A stretch of 64,000 bases of DNA from NCBI GenBank assembly GCA_951812755.1, contig OX638329.1, positions 3,108,522 through 3,172,521 of the forward strand. Reading direction: 5' to 3'. A program made the position numbers and the translations under genes. Position 1 is the first letter of the stretch. Each line of letters starts with the position of its first letter. The notes beneath the pieces are model-generated. The model searched no databases and was not told the origin of the DNA. It saw only the letters and a program-made list of their open reading frames with translations. Positions 32,883 through 42,130 of this stretch are shown here, one piece after another. The stretch is from an uncultured Latescibacterota bacterium. GTDB taxonomy: Bacteria > Latescibacterota > UBA2968.

Positions 32883-33641
32883 ATGTGGAAAGCTATGTTT
32901 GGCATTATTTTATTTAATACGTTCCGCACTGTGTTCCAGGTGCCTAACTGGTGGCAAAAAATTGTCCCTGGCGGTGCATTAAGTTTGCTACCCGCGCTGG
33001 TGCTGAGTCTGATCCTCACTGGGCAAATTGGGCTTGAGATAGGGATCGTGTTGTTGATTGTAACCTTTGGACTTTTGCTCATTACCTGGGGTTACTTATA
33101 CCGAATTTTTGTCGATGCGCTCAACGGTACTGAATCGCTGAACCTGCCTTCGTGGGGCAATTGGGGGGCTTATGGACTGGCGGGATTTTGGTTGTTCCTC
33201 ATTGTCCTGGGATATAGCGTCATTGGATTTGCGAGTTTTTTAATGGTGATCTCGGTATTGGGTATGATACCGAGTTCTATAGAAGAAGCTGGGCCTCTGG
33301 TGCTGTTGTTTACACTTATGGTCATCTTTTTTCACGGTTTTTTCCCCATTGTATTTACGCGATTTGCCGCCAGGGGGCGTGTGTGGATGGCATTTGAGCC
33401 GGGGCCTGTTTGGCGGGATTTGCGCCAGATTTTTCGGGCAGACTACGTTCAAGCGTGTTTTGGTCTGTTTGGAATATCTCTGCTCAGCAGTTTGATATTG
33501 GGACATTTGTCCTGGGTGGGTTTGGTGCTGGCTTCGATGTTTAATTTTTTTTTGATGGTGGTGTTCACCCGGGTTTTGGGCCTGTTGATTCGCGGTGCAT
33601 TAAGGTCTGGACCACCTGCAAAAAGTGAGTATTGGAATTGA
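32883..33641 (+). CDS. DUF4013-like polytopic membrane protein
   Basis: A 252-residue protein with five or six hydrophobic segments (for example GALSLLPALVLSLIL, IGIVLLIVTFGLLLITWGYL, PLVLLFTLMVIFFHGFF). Its pattern GYLYRIFVDALNGTESLNLPSW, cited as YRIFVDALNGTESLNLPSW, resembles DUF4013 (PF13197) proteins, where a W-containing loop follows an early helix. It starts 1 nt after the PLP enzyme gene and so is in the SAM-II-controlled message. Whether it moves an amino acid or is a passenger is unknown. Confidence 0.6.
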   Translation: MWKAMFGIILFNTFRTVFQVPNWWQKIVPGGALSLLPALVLSLILTGQIGLEIGIVLLIVTFGLLLITWGYLYRIFVDALNGTESLNLPSWGNWGAYGLAGFWLFLIVLGYSVIGFASFLMVISVLGMIPSSIEEAGPLVLLFTLMVIFFHGFFPIVFTRFAARGRVWMAFEPGPVWRDLRQIFRADYVQACFGLFGISLLSSLILGHLSWVGLVLASMFNFFLMVVFTRVLGLLIRGALRSGPPAKSEYWN

Positions 33642-33655
33642 ACGTCTCGTGGTGA

Positions 33656-33698
33656 ATAAAAAAACAGCCGGGCTTTCCGAAAAGGAAATGTCCGGCTA
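33656..33698 (-). terminator. Intrinsic terminator of the sugar isomerase-like gene
   Basis: Stem AGCCGG (33666-33671) with CCGGCT (33692-33697), inner stem TTTCC with GGAAA. On the minus strand it is followed by G and seven T. It lies between two convergent genes and may also weaken read-through from the plus strand. Confidence 0.75.
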
Positions 33699-33717
33699 TT
33701 GTAGTTTGAGCGCGCGT

Positions 33718-34632
33718 TTAGACTTGCGCCCAGGCCTCGTCGAGCACGCGCTTGGCATTGGCAATAATGATTTCCGAAGATTCTCCTTCCATCGGAGAGA
33801 CTTCAAAGCTCAAGATGGGACGCTTATCGGGGTCGAGATAACCGATATTGAGCAGTTCGCGGAGAAATTCCACAACTTCGGGTACGTCGTTTTCGCCATC
33901 TTCGCAGCCAAAGCGGGGATGGTTATCGCCATAGGCCGGGTGGTTGGGGTTGGACATTACGCAATTGCCAACATGCATGTGGACGATGTGATCCCGTGCG
34001 ATGTTGATGGCGTAAACCGTGCCTTCATCCTGAAGTGGGAAATGGCTCAAATCGAGCATCAGGCCAAAATTGGGATACTGGCGTCTGAGGCGGTTTGAGA
34101 CTTCAACGGCGAGGGCGTTAGGTCCCACAATACAATTTTTGCCGTAAGGTACACGGTCAAAGGTTTCAAGTACAATGTCCATATTTTTTTCGCTGGCATA
34201 CTCGCAGAGTTGGCTCAGTGAATCTACCAGCAGGTCGAGACCTTCTTCGCGGCCTTCGGAACCTGGATCTACGCCTGAAAGCAGGGCACACCCCGGGGCA
34301 CCAAGTTCTTCGGCCTGATCAATTCCCGCTTTGACGGCGTCAACAGCGCTTTGACGGTGAGCGATATCGGGGGCATTGATATTGAGCTGGTTGCCGAGCA
34401 AAATGGGTTGCGCTCCAAAAGCCACATCCATGTGGGCAGCGGTGAGCAAGTCGCGTGCTTGTGCGCGCACTTGCGGGTCTTTCATGTGGGTGACTTCAAC
34501 GACCTGGAAATAGGGGTCAAGGGCGATTTTTTCCAGGGTTTCCAAAATGGGCCCCTCGCCGCCAATGCAGGCTTTATAGGCCATAAAGTGAACAATACCA
34601 ATACGCGCATAGTTTTGAATGGGGTCGGTCAT
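33718..34632 (-). CDS. Sugar phosphate isomerase/epimerase-like TIM-barrel protein
   Basis: A 304-residue AP-endonuclease-2/xylose-isomerase-like TIM barrel (PF01261). Metal-site candidates are the Glu in DIVLETFDR, Asp and His in LMLDLSHFP, His in IVHMHVGNC and Glu in LSFEVSPM. It starts at ATG 34632 with AAAGGAGC upstream; the longer frame begins within the promoter. It stands alone with its own promoter and terminator. The sugar cannot be named; similar proteins are abundant in sugar-degrading bacteria of this type. Confidence 0.8.
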   Translation of the reverse strand: MTDPIQNYARIGIVHFMAYKACIGGEGPILETLEKIALDPYFQVVEVTHMKDPQVRAQARDLLTAAHMDVAFGAQPILLGNQLNINAPDIAHRQSAVDAVKAGIDQAEELGAPGCALLSGVDPGSEGREEGLDLLVDSLSQLCEYASEKNMDIVLETFDRVPYGKNCIVGPNALAVEVSNRLRRQYPNFGLMLDLSHFPLQDEGTVYAINIARDHIVHMHVGNCVMSNPNHPAYGDNHPRFGCEDGENDVPEVVEFLRELLNIGYLDPDKRPILSFEVSPMEGESSEIIIANAKRVLDEAWAQV

Positions 34633-34693
34633 TTTGCTCCTTTCACAACAGGCATCTGACAAGAGAAGATTAACTGCGGAAAATTGAACTCGG

Positions 34694-34722
34694 AAAATAG
34701 CAAAGGTAGGCAAATTTGTCAA
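34694..34722 (-). promoter_or_regulatory. Promoter of the sugar isomerase-like gene
   Basis: On the minus strand TTGACA (34722-34717), a 17-nt spacer, TATTTT (34699-34694). A start near 34687 gives a leader of about 55 nt. It diverges from the tRNA promoter 30 bp away. Confidence 0.65.
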
Positions 34723-34751
34723 TCTGCAATTAGCGTTGAGCGATTTTGGCC

Positions 34752-34780
34752 TTGACTATCGAAATATCTTCTGGTATTTT
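34752..34780 (+). promoter_or_regulatory. Promoter of the tRNA-Tyr operon
   Basis: TTGACT at 34752-34757, 17 nt, TATTTT at 34775-34780: the same hexamers and spacing as the microcompartment promoter. Start near 34787, about 12 nt before the tRNA. Confidence 0.65.
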
Positions 34781-34798
34781 CCGAAGCCTGTACTATTT

Positions 34799-34884
34799 GG
34801 GGGGTTACCAAAGCGGCCAACTGGGGCAGACTGTAAATCTGCTGGCTTATGCCTTCGGTGGTTCGAATCCGCCACCCCCCACCA
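34799..34884 (+). tRNA. tRNA-Tyr (GTA)
   Basis: Class II tRNA of 86 nt: acceptor GGGGGGT pairs with ACCCCCC, anticodon stem GCAGA/TCTGC around CTGTAAA, a long variable arm, GGTTCGAATCC T-loop, and an encoded CCA end. Confidence 0.96.
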
Positions 34885-34998
34885 AAATCTCCAATAGTTT
34901 CTTCCCCAAGACAAAAGCGGGCGTGTCCTGTCTGCATCACAAAAATACCGACTTACCATTTTGGGTTTATCACAGGTTTGAGTTTATACAAAATTCTC

Positions 34999-35027
34999 TT
35001 GACCTTAGACCGTATTTTCCATATCTT
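34999..35027 (+). promoter_or_regulatory. Possible second tRNA operon promoter
   Basis: TTGACC at 34999-35004, 17 nt, TATCTT at 35022-35027. A start near 35034 would lie before a terminator-like hairpin and 70 nt before tRNA-Gly. Confidence 0.45.
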
Positions 35028-35064
35028 ACTAATTCTCGGAAAAATATTTTTTGGCAATACCGAT

Positions 35065-35091
35065 CCCTTTTGCAGAAAAGGGTTGTTTTTT
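35065..35091 (+). terminator. Terminator-like hairpin before tRNA-Gly
   Basis: CCCTTTT (35065-35071), loop GCAG, AAAAGGG (35076-35082), then TTGTTTTTT. A 7-bp stem with a U-rich tail, 12 nt before tRNA-Gly. It could end the tRNA-Tyr transcript or attenuate the second promoter. Confidence 0.6.
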
Positions 35092-35103
35092 ATACATAGC
35101 CGG

Positions 35104-35180
35104 GCGGGAATAGCTCAGTTGGCCAGAGCGTCAGCCTTCCAAGCTGAGGGTCGCGGGTTCGAGTCCCGTTTCCCGCTCCA
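35104..35180 (+). tRNA. tRNA-Gly (TCC)
   Basis: 77 nt with acceptor GCGGGAA/TTCCCGC, anticodon stem TCAGC/GCTGA around CTTCCAA, T-arm GGTTCGAGTCC and an encoded CCA. Confidence 0.96.
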
Positions 35181-35205
35181 GAACCTCAAGTGGGGATTTC
35201 CCAAC

Positions 35206-35281
<76 letters not shown>

Positions 35282-35293
35282 TTGTTTTTGGGT

Positions 35294-35369
35294 AGGTCAG
35301 TAGCTCAACTGGTAGAGCATCGGTCTCCAAAACCGACGGTTGCGGGTTCAAGTCCTGCCTGGCCTGCCA
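35294..35369 (+). tRNA. tRNA-Trp (CCA)
   Basis: 76 nt: acceptor AGGTCAG/CTGGCCT, anticodon stem TCGGT/ACCGA around CTCCAAA, T-arm GGTTCAAGTCC, encoded CCA. It precedes secE, the order seen in many bacteria. Confidence 0.96.
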
Positions 35370-35384
35370 TTCTTATATTTTCTT

Positions 35385-35570
35385 ATGTTTGGTAAAATCA
35401 GTCAATTTCTCGGCGAAGTGCGCGTTGAAATGGGAAAAGTCACATGGCCTACTCGTGACGAACTCAAATCATCAACTATAATTGTGCTTATATTGTCACT
35501 TGCACTGGCCGGATTCATTTATATTGTAGATACTTTTTTGGCGAGTATTATGGAGTTTATCCTGATTTAA
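35385..35570 (+). CDS. secE: Preprotein translocase subunit SecE
   Basis: A 61-residue single-helix SecE, the short form that clamps SecY. It shows the conserved cytoplasmic helix EVRVEMGKVTWPTRDEL and one membrane helix (IVLILSLALAGFIYIVDTF). The ATG is at 35385, 15 nt after tRNA-Trp; the longer frame would run through that tRNA. It precedes nusG, as usual. Confidence 0.95.
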   Translation: MFGKISQFLGEVRVEMGKVTWPTRDELKSSTIIVLILSLALAGFIYIVDTFLASIMEFILI

Positions 35571-35600
35571 CGGGATTTTTTGTCAGGGAGTCTTCGACCG

Positions 35601-36137
35601 ATGAAATGGTACGTTGTCCACACCTATTCTGGGCACGAAAATAAGGTCAAGAGCTATATTGAGGCCGCCAAAGAAAACATTGATGTTGGCGACAAAATTG
35701 GTCGGGTGATTGTGCCAACTGAGGAAGTTGTCGAGATGAAGGATGGACGGAAAACGACCTCCCTCAAGAAATTTTTGCCCAGTTACCTTTTGGTTGAACT
35801 GGATATGGACAAAGAGTCTCTCTATTTTGTCACCAGTGTGCCTGGTGTGACGAGTTTTGTCGGTCCAGGCCGAAGACCACAACCTCTGCGAGAAGAAGAG
35901 GTGAACCGCATTTTGGGGCAAATTGAGCGTCGTCCGGTCGAGGAAACCTCTGATGTTCCCTATCAAGTGGGCGATCGGGTCAAGGTGATCGATGGACCTT
36001 TTAGCGATTTTATTGGGCTGGTTGACGACATCAATCCAGAAAAGAGCAAGATCAAAGTGATGGTTAGCATCTTTGGGCGCAACACACCCGTGGAATTAGA
36101 TGTCTTGCAGGTTGAAGAAGCTATCGAATCGCGATAA
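35601..36137 (+). CDS. nusG: Transcription termination/antitermination factor NusG
   Basis: A 178-residue NusG: N-terminal NGN domain (KWYVVHTYSGHENKV, LVELDMDKESLYFVTSVPGV) and a C-terminal KOW domain (VGDRVKVIDGPFSDFIGLV) that binds S10 or Rho. It links RNA polymerase to the ribosome or termination. The start is ATG 35601 with AGGGAG about 10 nt upstream. The NGN-KOW linker is short, with no added domain. Confidence 0.97.
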   Translation: MKWYVVHTYSGHENKVKSYIEAAKENIDVGDKIGRVIVPTEEVVEMKDGRKTTSLKKFLPSYLLVELDMDKESLYFVTSVPGVTSFVGPGRRPQPLREEEVNRILGQIERRPVEETSDVPYQVGDRVKVIDGPFSDFIGLVDDINPEKSKIKVMVSIFGRNTPVELDVLQVEEAIESR

Positions 36138-36149
36138 CGAGAGGTATCA

Positions 36150-36575
36150 ATGGCCAGAAAAATTCTCACGACAATCAAGTTGCAAATTCCCGCTGGGCAG
36201 GCGACGCCCACACCACCTGTTGGTCCAGCCTTGGGACAGCACGGCGTCAATATTATGGAATTTTGCAAAGCTTTTAATGCACAAACTCAGGATAAACAGG
36301 GTTTGATAATTCCCGCAATTATCACGGTTTTTGCAGACAGGAGTTTTTCTTTTGAGTTGAAGAGTCCACCTGCGTCCGTGTTGCTCAAGAGGGCAGCGGG
36401 AATTGTCAAAGGGTCGCCGGAATCCAACCGGGAAAAAGTGGGGTCCGTGACCGATGCCCAACTACAGGAAATTGCTGAGATGAAAGTTCAAGACCTCACT
36501 GCGGGCAGCATTGAGGCGGCCAAGCGCATGATTGCGGGAACGGCTCGCAGTATGGGGCTGACCATCAACAATTGA
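36150..36575 (+). CDS. rplK: 50S ribosomal protein L11
   Basis: 141 residues, standard length. [20 protein letters not shown] and [16 protein letters not shown] at the N-terminus form the thiostrepton-site region near the GTPase centre; the C-terminal domain binds 23S rRNA ([12 protein letters not shown]). Lies 12 nt after nusG. Confidence 0.98.
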   Translation: MARKILTTIKLQIPAGQATPTPPVGPALGQHGVNIMEFCKAFNAQTQDKQGLIIPAIITVFADRSFSFELKSPPASVLLKRAAGIVKGSPESNREKVGSVTDAQLQEIAEMKVQDLTAGSIEAAKRMIAGTARSMGLTINN

Positions 36576-36587
36576 CCGGAGGTATGT

Positions 36588-37289
36588 ATGGCACGAGGGC
36601 AATCCAAACGCTATAAACAAGCGGCTGCACTTTTTGACCGCCAAACGCATTACGACCTGGCCGATGCCATTGACATCTTGAAAAAAATGCCTGCTCGGAA
36701 ATTTGACGAAACGGTTGAGCTCTCGTTTCGGTTGGGCATTGATCCGCGGCAAGCCGACCAACTCGTGCGCGGCACAGTCGTCTTGCCACACGGGCTGGGC
36801 AAATCCGTGCGCGTTGCAGTTTTTGCCAGGGGCGAGCCCGCTACTGCTGCCGAAGCGGTAGGTGCAGATTTTGTAGGAGCCGAAGACCTGGTGGAAAAGA
36901 TCAATGGTGGCTGGACGGATTTCGATGTGGCTGTAGCCACGCCCGACATGATGGGACAGGTCGGACGATTGGGACGCATTCTCGGACCTCGAGGCCTGAT
37001 GCCCAATCCCAAGAGTGGCACAGTGACGCCCGATGCGGCGCGTGCGGTGCGGGAAGCCAAAGCGGGGCGCGTAGAATATCGGGTCGATAGAACGTCCAAT
37101 GTACATACGCCTGTGGGCAAAGCGTCCTTTGATGCACAGCGCCTTCAGGAAAATGCTCAGGTATTGATCGATGCAATTATCAGAGCGCGTCCATCTGCTA
37201 CAAAAGGACAATACATGCGTTCGGTCACATTATCGACTACAATGGGGCCGGGCATTCGCCTGGACCGCACGGCGCTGGCGGCCAATTGA
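36588..37289 (+). CDS. rplA: 50S ribosomal protein L1
   Basis: 233 residues, the L1 stalk protein. [20 protein letters not shown] and the ending [17 protein letters not shown] are diagnostic. In many bacteria L1 represses its own operon by binding the mRNA leader; I see no obvious L1-site mimic before rplK. Confidence 0.98.
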   Translation: MARGQSKRYKQAAALFDRQTHYDLADAIDILKKMPARKFDETVELSFRLGIDPRQADQLVRGTVVLPHGLGKSVRVAVFARGEPATAAEAVGADFVGAEDLVEKINGGWTDFDVAVATPDMMGQVGRLGRILGPRGLMPNPKSGTVTPDAARAVREAKAGRVEYRVDRTSNVHTPVGKASFDAQRLQENAQVLIDAIIRARPSATKGQYMRSVTLSTTMGPGIRLDRTALAAN

Positions 37290-37306
37290 TTGAGAAAGGT
37301 ACAGAA

Positions 37307-37840
37307 ATGCCAACTGCTCAAAAAGAGGCTACTGTCGCAGAATTGACAGATATCTTAAAACGGGCCAAAGGGTTGTATCTAACTGATTTTACGGGGTTAG
37401 ACGTTCCTTCATTTACCCTGTTGCGAAAGCAACTTCGCGAAGAATCGGTCTCCTACCGCGTAATAAAAAATCGTTTGGCTAAATTGGCGATTAAACAAGC
37501 CGGAGTCGAAGGCCTCGACGATGTATTCCTCGGTCCCACAGGGCTTGTTTGCGCCGATGAGGACCCCATAGCACCGGCCCGCGTGCTGACCAAATTCGCT
37601 GAAGAAACCGATGGCAAGCCCGCGATTAAAGCCGGATATATCGATGGCGAGATATTTGTCGCAGACCAGATCGAGAGACTGGCTCAAATACCTCCGCGCG
37701 ATGTTCTGCTGGGCCAGATGGTATCTGCAATGCAAAGCCCGATAAGTGGCCTTGCTTTTACGCTGAATGGCATTTTGCAAAAACTCGTTGGTACACTTCA
37801 CGCTGTTGCTGAGAAAAAAAAGGAAGAAGGCGGCGAATAG
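37307..37840 (+). CDS. rplJ: 50S ribosomal protein L10
   Basis: 177 residues: base of the L7/L12 stalk. TDFTGLDVPSFTLLRKQLRE and YRVIKNRLAKLAIKQAG form the rRNA-binding domain; the C-terminal helix with AEKKKEEGGE recruits L7/L12 dimers. ATG 37307 with AAAGG upstream; the longer frame has no ribosome site. Confidence 0.97.
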   Translation: MPTAQKEATVAELTDILKRAKGLYLTDFTGLDVPSFTLLRKQLREESVSYRVIKNRLAKLAIKQAGVEGLDDVFLGPTGLVCADEDPIAPARVLTKFAEETDGKPAIKAGYIDGEIFVADQIERLAQIPPRDVLLGQMVSAMQSPISGLAFTLNGILQKLVGTLHAVAEKKKEEGGE

Positions 37841-37885
37841 ACCGCTTATCACACACCCAATTCATTGCTGGACGGAGGCATGTTC

Positions 37886-38254
37886 ATGGCTGTTGAATCC
37901 ATTATTAGCGAAATCGAGAAACTCTCGGTGCTCGAGTTGGCCGAATTGGTCAAAGCACTTGAGGAAAAGTTTGGCGTGACTGCACAGGCAGCTGTTGTTG
38001 CAGCACCTGGCGGCGATGATGCTGCGCCCGCTGTTGAAGAGCAGACAGAATTTGATGTGATTTTGTCTTCTTCTGGAGACAAAAAAATTCAGGTGATCAA
38101 GGTTGTTCGCAGTATTACCTCGTTGGGCCTTAAAGAAGCCAAAGCTCTGGTTGATGGAGCCCCTAATCCCGTCAGGGAAGGCATAGAAAAAGAAGAAGCC
38201 GAACAGATTAAGGCAGAACTGGAAGAAGCCGGTGCGGTGGTGGAACTCAAATAG
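37886..38254 (+). CDS. rplL: 50S ribosomal protein L7/L12
   Basis: 122 residues. N-terminal dimer domain ([20 protein letters not shown]), an Ala/Pro-rich hinge, and the factor-binding domain with [20 protein letters not shown] and [12 protein letters not shown]. The ATG at 37886 follows GGAGG by 7 nt; the ATG at 37880 is too close. Confidence 0.97.
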   Translation: MAVESIISEIEKLSVLELAELVKALEEKFGVTAQAAVVAAPGGDDAAPAVEEQTEFDVILSSSGDKKIQVIKVVRSITSLGLKEAKALVDGAPNPVREGIEKEEAEQIKAELEEAGAVVELK

Positions 38255-38326
38255 GGTTGTCGTAAGTTTGTGCAGTGTACAAATCCGTAACTGACCGTTA
38301 GCCTTCCAGCACAGGAGCGTGAGCCC

Positions 38327-41300
38327 TTGGCAGATAGAGGATTTATTGACCGAAAATCGTACGGAACTCTCACGTCTGCAATCGAAATGCCGAATCTGTT
38401 GGATATCCAGCTCGATTCTTATGACTGGTTTTTACAGAAGGATACACCGCCTGGAGCACGCGAGAAACAGGGCCTCCATGCGGTCTTCCACGGTATCTTC
38501 CCGATTACAGACGCCCACAATCTCTATTCTTTAGAGTTTGTAGATTATTCCGTTGGAACTCCCAAATACGATGTGCAAGAATGTCTCGAACGCGGTACGA
38601 CTTATGCCGTGCCTCTGCGTTCAACGCTTCGTCTGATTTCTCGAGAAAAACAGGGGAATAGCGAATTTCGCATTAAAGATATCGTCGAGCAGACGGTATT
38701 CTTAGGCGAACTGCCGTTGATGACCGATGAAGGTACATTTGTCATCAATGGTTCAGAGCGCGTAATCGTCAGCCAATTACACCGGTCTCCGGGCGTATTT
38801 TTTGACGATTCTATTCACCCCAATGGCAAGCGTTTATTTTCCGCCAGAATTATTCCCGACAACGGAGCATGGCTCGAATTTAGTCTCGATATCAACGATA
38901 TTATGTACGTTCATATCGACCGCAAACGCAAATTGCCAGTCACGACTTTGTTGAGAGCTTTGGGGTTTGACAAGTCCGAGGAAATTTTGGGCATTTTTCA
39001 CGGCGATGCCACAGTTAAAGTTACTGAAGAACTCGTCGATTGCGTTGTTACTGAAGATGTGGTGAATAAAAAGACAGGGGAAGTGATTGTCGAAGCATAT
39101 ACCACGTTGACGGAAGAGCATATTGTTGCGCTTCAGGAAAATCAGATCGGCAAAATTACCGCAATGGATATCGATTCCGAAAACGATGGCGGGATTATTA
39201 CCAATACGCTGGACAAAGATCCGTGTGACAATGAGGAAGAAGCACTCTCGCGGATTTATAGCCTGCTGCGCCCAGGCGATCCACCCAATATTGAAACTGC
39301 TCGCGGATTGCTTGAGCGACATTTTTTTAGTCCCAGACGTTATAATCTGGGTACTGTTGGGCGCTATCGCATTAACCAGCGTTTGGATATGGTCGATAAT
39401 ATTCCACTCGACTTCACCATGCTGTGTATTGATGACTTTATTAAAGTTATTGGCTATCTACTCAGCCTGGCTATGGGGGAAGGGTTTACCGATGATATCG
39501 ATCATTTGGGCAATCGGCGGGTGCGCTCTGTTGGCGAGTTGCTCTCCAAGCAATTTAGTATTGGTTTGGCACGCATGGCGCGCACGATTAGAGAGCGTAT
39601 GAGTTTGCGCGATTCCGAGCAACTTACCCCCCATGATCTGGTCAACGCGCGGACTGTATCTACTGTGGTTCAAGCCTTTTTTGGCAGCAGCCAATTGTCG
39701 CAGTTTTTGCAACAAATCAATCCGCTTGACGAATTGACCCACAAACGCCGTTTGTCGGCATTGGGACCGGGGGGATTAACGCGTGATCGGGCGGGGTTTG
39801 AGGTGCGCGATGTACATCACACACACTATGGTCGCATTTGTCCCATCGAAACGCCTGAAGGTCCAAATATCGGCCTGATTGTGTCTGTGGCAACTTATGC
39901 CAAGGTCAATCCTTTCGGCTTTCTCGAGACGCCTTATCGGAAGGTCAAAGATGGCAAAGTTACACAGGATATTGTGTATTTGCCTGCCGACGAAGAAGAT
40001 CGCCATACTATTGCACAGGCCAATCTGGCTCTTGGTGCCAAGGGCGAGTTTCAAAATAATGTCGTGCAGGCGAGGCGGCGTGGCGATTTTCCCGTGATTG
40101 GTCCCAAAGCGATTGACTATATGGACGTTTCACCCTTCCAACTTGTGAGTGCCGCCGCCGGACTCATTCCTTTCCTTGAGCACGATGAGGCCAACCGCGC
40201 GTTGATGGGGTCTAATATGCAGCGGCAAGGTGTGCCTCTCTTAATTACGGATGCCCCGCGTGTTGGAACAGGTCTCGAGCGCAAAGTCGCCGTTGATTCA
40301 AAAGCAGTGATCATTGCGAAAAACGCCGGTGTTGTGACATATGTCAGTGCCGATAAAATTGTCGTCAAGCGCAGAAAAAGCCGCAGTATTGAAACTATTT
40401 CGCTGTCTGATGAAGACATCTACGACCTGACCAAATTCAAGCGATCTAATCAAGATTTTTGTATCAACCAGCGTCCAGCTATAAAGGTTGGTGATAAAGT
40501 TGAAAAGGGGGAGTTGTTGGCCGATGGTTGTGCCACAGATCGAGGAGACCTCGCGCTCGGTGCCAATGTGCTCGTGGCGTTTATGTCGTGGCATGGGTAC
40601 AACTTCGAAGATGCCATTATTGTCTCTGAGCGGCTCATTAAAAAGGATATTTTCACGTCAATTAGTATTGAAGAGTTTGAGCTCCAGGTTCGCGATACCA
40701 AACGCGGCACAGAAGAAATTACGCGTGAAATTCCCAACGTGAGTGAGCAGGCTGTTCGCAATCTCGATAAGCACGGCATTATTCGCGTGGGGGCAGAAGT
40801 CAATCAGGGCGATATTCTCGTTGGGAAGGTGACCCCAAAGGGTGAAACTGAATTGTCGCCCGAAGAGCGTTTGTTGCGTGCGATTTTTGGCGAAAAGGCC
40901 GGCGATGTACGCGATGCATCGCTCAAAGCCCCCCCGGGAATGGATGGCGTAGTAATGGATCGCAAAGTTTTTTCTCGCAAAGAACGCGACGAAAAAACGC
41001 GAAATGAAGACAAGGAAAAGACCAGATCGGCCAGAAAACGCATTTTCTCCAAGATTGAGTCATTAAAACAAAGCCGCGATCAGCAGATTTTGGCTCTTCT
41101 CAAAAACCGCAAAGTCAATACCCTGCGCGATGAAGACGGGGAGGTAGTTGTAAAAGCTGGTACGGCGTTGAATGAAAGGTCACTGGAAAATTTTGACCTG
41201 GGCACAGTGATACCCGACGGGGATTGGTGTGACAGTCCAGCGACAAGCCAAAGGGTGGATCGATTGATTGAACTGTCCGCCCACCTGATTCAGCAGGCAG

Positions 41301-42100
41301 AAGAAGAACTCGAGCGAGAGCTTGAAAAAATCGCGCGTGGAGATGAACTCCCGCCGGGCATTGTGCAACTGGTCAAGGTCTATGTCGCCCGAAAAAGAAA
41401 GCTGATGGTAGGGGATAAAATGGCCGGACGACACGGCAACAAGGGTGTGATTTCGATTATCGTGCCCGAAGAAGATATGCCCTATTTGCCCGATGGTACA
41501 CCGATTGATCTGGTTTTGAATCCACTCGGTGTTCCCTCTCGCATGAATCTCGGTCAAATCCTCGAAACCCATTTGGGTTGGGCAGCCCACAAACTGGACC
41601 TTCACTTTGCGACCCCTGTGTTTGACGGCGCGAGCATGGACGATGTCCAGGATATGTTGCAAAAAGCTGGTTTGCCCGAAAACGGAAAAACGCTCCTTTA
41701 CGATGGCAAAACAGGGGAACCATTTGATAAAGAAGTGATGGTCGGCATCATTTATATGTTAAAACTCTCGCATCTGGTCAGCGATAAGATTCACGCGCGT
41801 TCGATTGGACCCTATTCACTGGTCACACAGCAACCTTTGGGTGGCAAAGCCCAGTTTGGCGGACAGCGCTTTGGAGAAATGGAAGTTTGGGCGCTCGAAG
41901 CTTATGGTGCTGCACACATGTTACAGGAAATGCTCACTGTCAAATCCGACGATGTAGCGGGCAGATCCAAAATATACGAGACCATTGTAAAGGGTGAAAA
42001 TCCACCCGAACCCGGCGTGCCAGAATCATTTAATGTTCTGGTTAAAGAATTGCAAAGCTTGTGTTTGGATGTGGTACTCGAAAACGCGCAAATTGACTGA
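38327..42100 (+). CDS. rpoB: DNA-directed RNA polymerase subunit beta
   Basis: 1257 residues from a TTG start at 38327 (AGGAG about 10 nt upstream). The rifampicin cluster reads [20 protein letters not shown] then [11 protein letters not shown], with Q where E. coli has D516 and I where it has N518. [19 protein letters not shown] and the C-terminal [20 protein letters not shown] complete the active-site and clamp regions. It has no very large lineage insert; the length is between those of Bacteroidetes and Firmicutes proteins. It sits 72 nt after rplL and 30 nt before rpoC. Confidence 0.99.
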   Translation: MADRGFIDRKSYGTLTSAIEMPNLLDIQLDSYDWFLQKDTPPGAREKQGLHAVFHGIFPITDAHNLYSLEFVDYSVGTPKYDVQECLERGTTYAVPLRSTLRLISREKQGNSEFRIKDIVEQTVFLGELPLMTDEGTFVINGSERVIVSQLHRSPGVFFDDSIHPNGKRLFSARIIPDNGAWLEFSLDINDIMYVHIDRKRKLPVTTLLRALGFDKSEEILGIFHGDATVKVTEELVDCVVTEDVVNKKTGEVIVEAYTTLTEEHIVALQENQIGKITAMDIDSENDGGIITNTLDKDPCDNEEEALSRIYSLLRPGDPPNIETARGLLERHFFSPRRYNLGTVGRYRINQRLDMVDNIPLDFTMLCIDDFIKVIGYLLSLAMGEGFTDDIDHLGNRRVRSVGELLSKQFSIGLARMARTIRERMSLRDSEQLTPHDLVNARTVSTVVQAFFGSSQLSQFLQQINPLDELTHKRRLSALGPGGLTRDRAGFEVRDVHHTHYGRICPIETPEGPNIGLIVSVATYAKVNPFGFLETPYRKVKDGKVTQDIVYLPADEEDRHTIAQANLALGAKGEFQNNVVQARRRGDFPVIGPKAIDYMDVSPFQLVSAAAGLIPFLEHDEANRALMGSNMQRQGVPLLITDAPRVGTGLERKVAVDSKAVIIAKNAGVVTYVSADKIVVKRRKSRSIETISLSDEDIYDLTKFKRSNQDFCINQRPAIKVGDKVEKGELLADGCATDRGDLALGANVLVAFMSWHGYNFEDAIIVSERLIKKDIFTSISIEEFELQVRDTKRGTEEITREIPNVSEQAVRNLDKHGIIRVGAEVNQGDILVGKVTPKGETELSPEERLLRAIFGEKAGDVRDASLKAPPGMDGVVMDRKVFSRKERDEKTRNEDKEKTRSARKRIFSKIESLKQSRDQQILALLKNRKVNTLRDEDGEVVVKAGTALNERSLENFDLGTVIPDGDWCDSPATSQRVDRLIELSAHLIQQAEEELERELEKIARGDELPPGIVQLVKVYVARKRKLMVGDKMAGRHGNKGVISIIVPEEDMPYLPDGTPIDLVLNPLGVPSRMNLGQILETHLGWAAHKLDLHFATPVFDGASMDDVQDMLQKAGLPENGKTLLYDGKTGEPFDKEVMVGIIYMLKLSHLVSDKIHARSIGPYSLVTQQPLGGKAQFGGQRFGEMEVWALEAYGAAHMLQEMLTVKSDDVAGRSKIYETIVKGENPPEPGVPESFNVLVKELQSLCLDVVLENAQID

Positions 42101-42130
42101 CGACATAAGATTTGAAAAGGGGGTTCTCTC

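Larger units (their letters stand above)
34885..35103 (+). other. Spacer between tRNA-Tyr and tRNA-Gly
   Basis: A 219-nt gap without coding potential. It holds a second promoter-like pair (34999-35027) and a terminator-like hairpin (35065-35091), listed separately. The sequence is AT-rich, unlike the flanking tRNAs. Confidence 0.7.

Noticed and set aside
36138-36149. L1-type leader site before rplK
   Set aside because: The gap is only 12 nt and shows no hairpin, so an L1 operator there cannot be supported.
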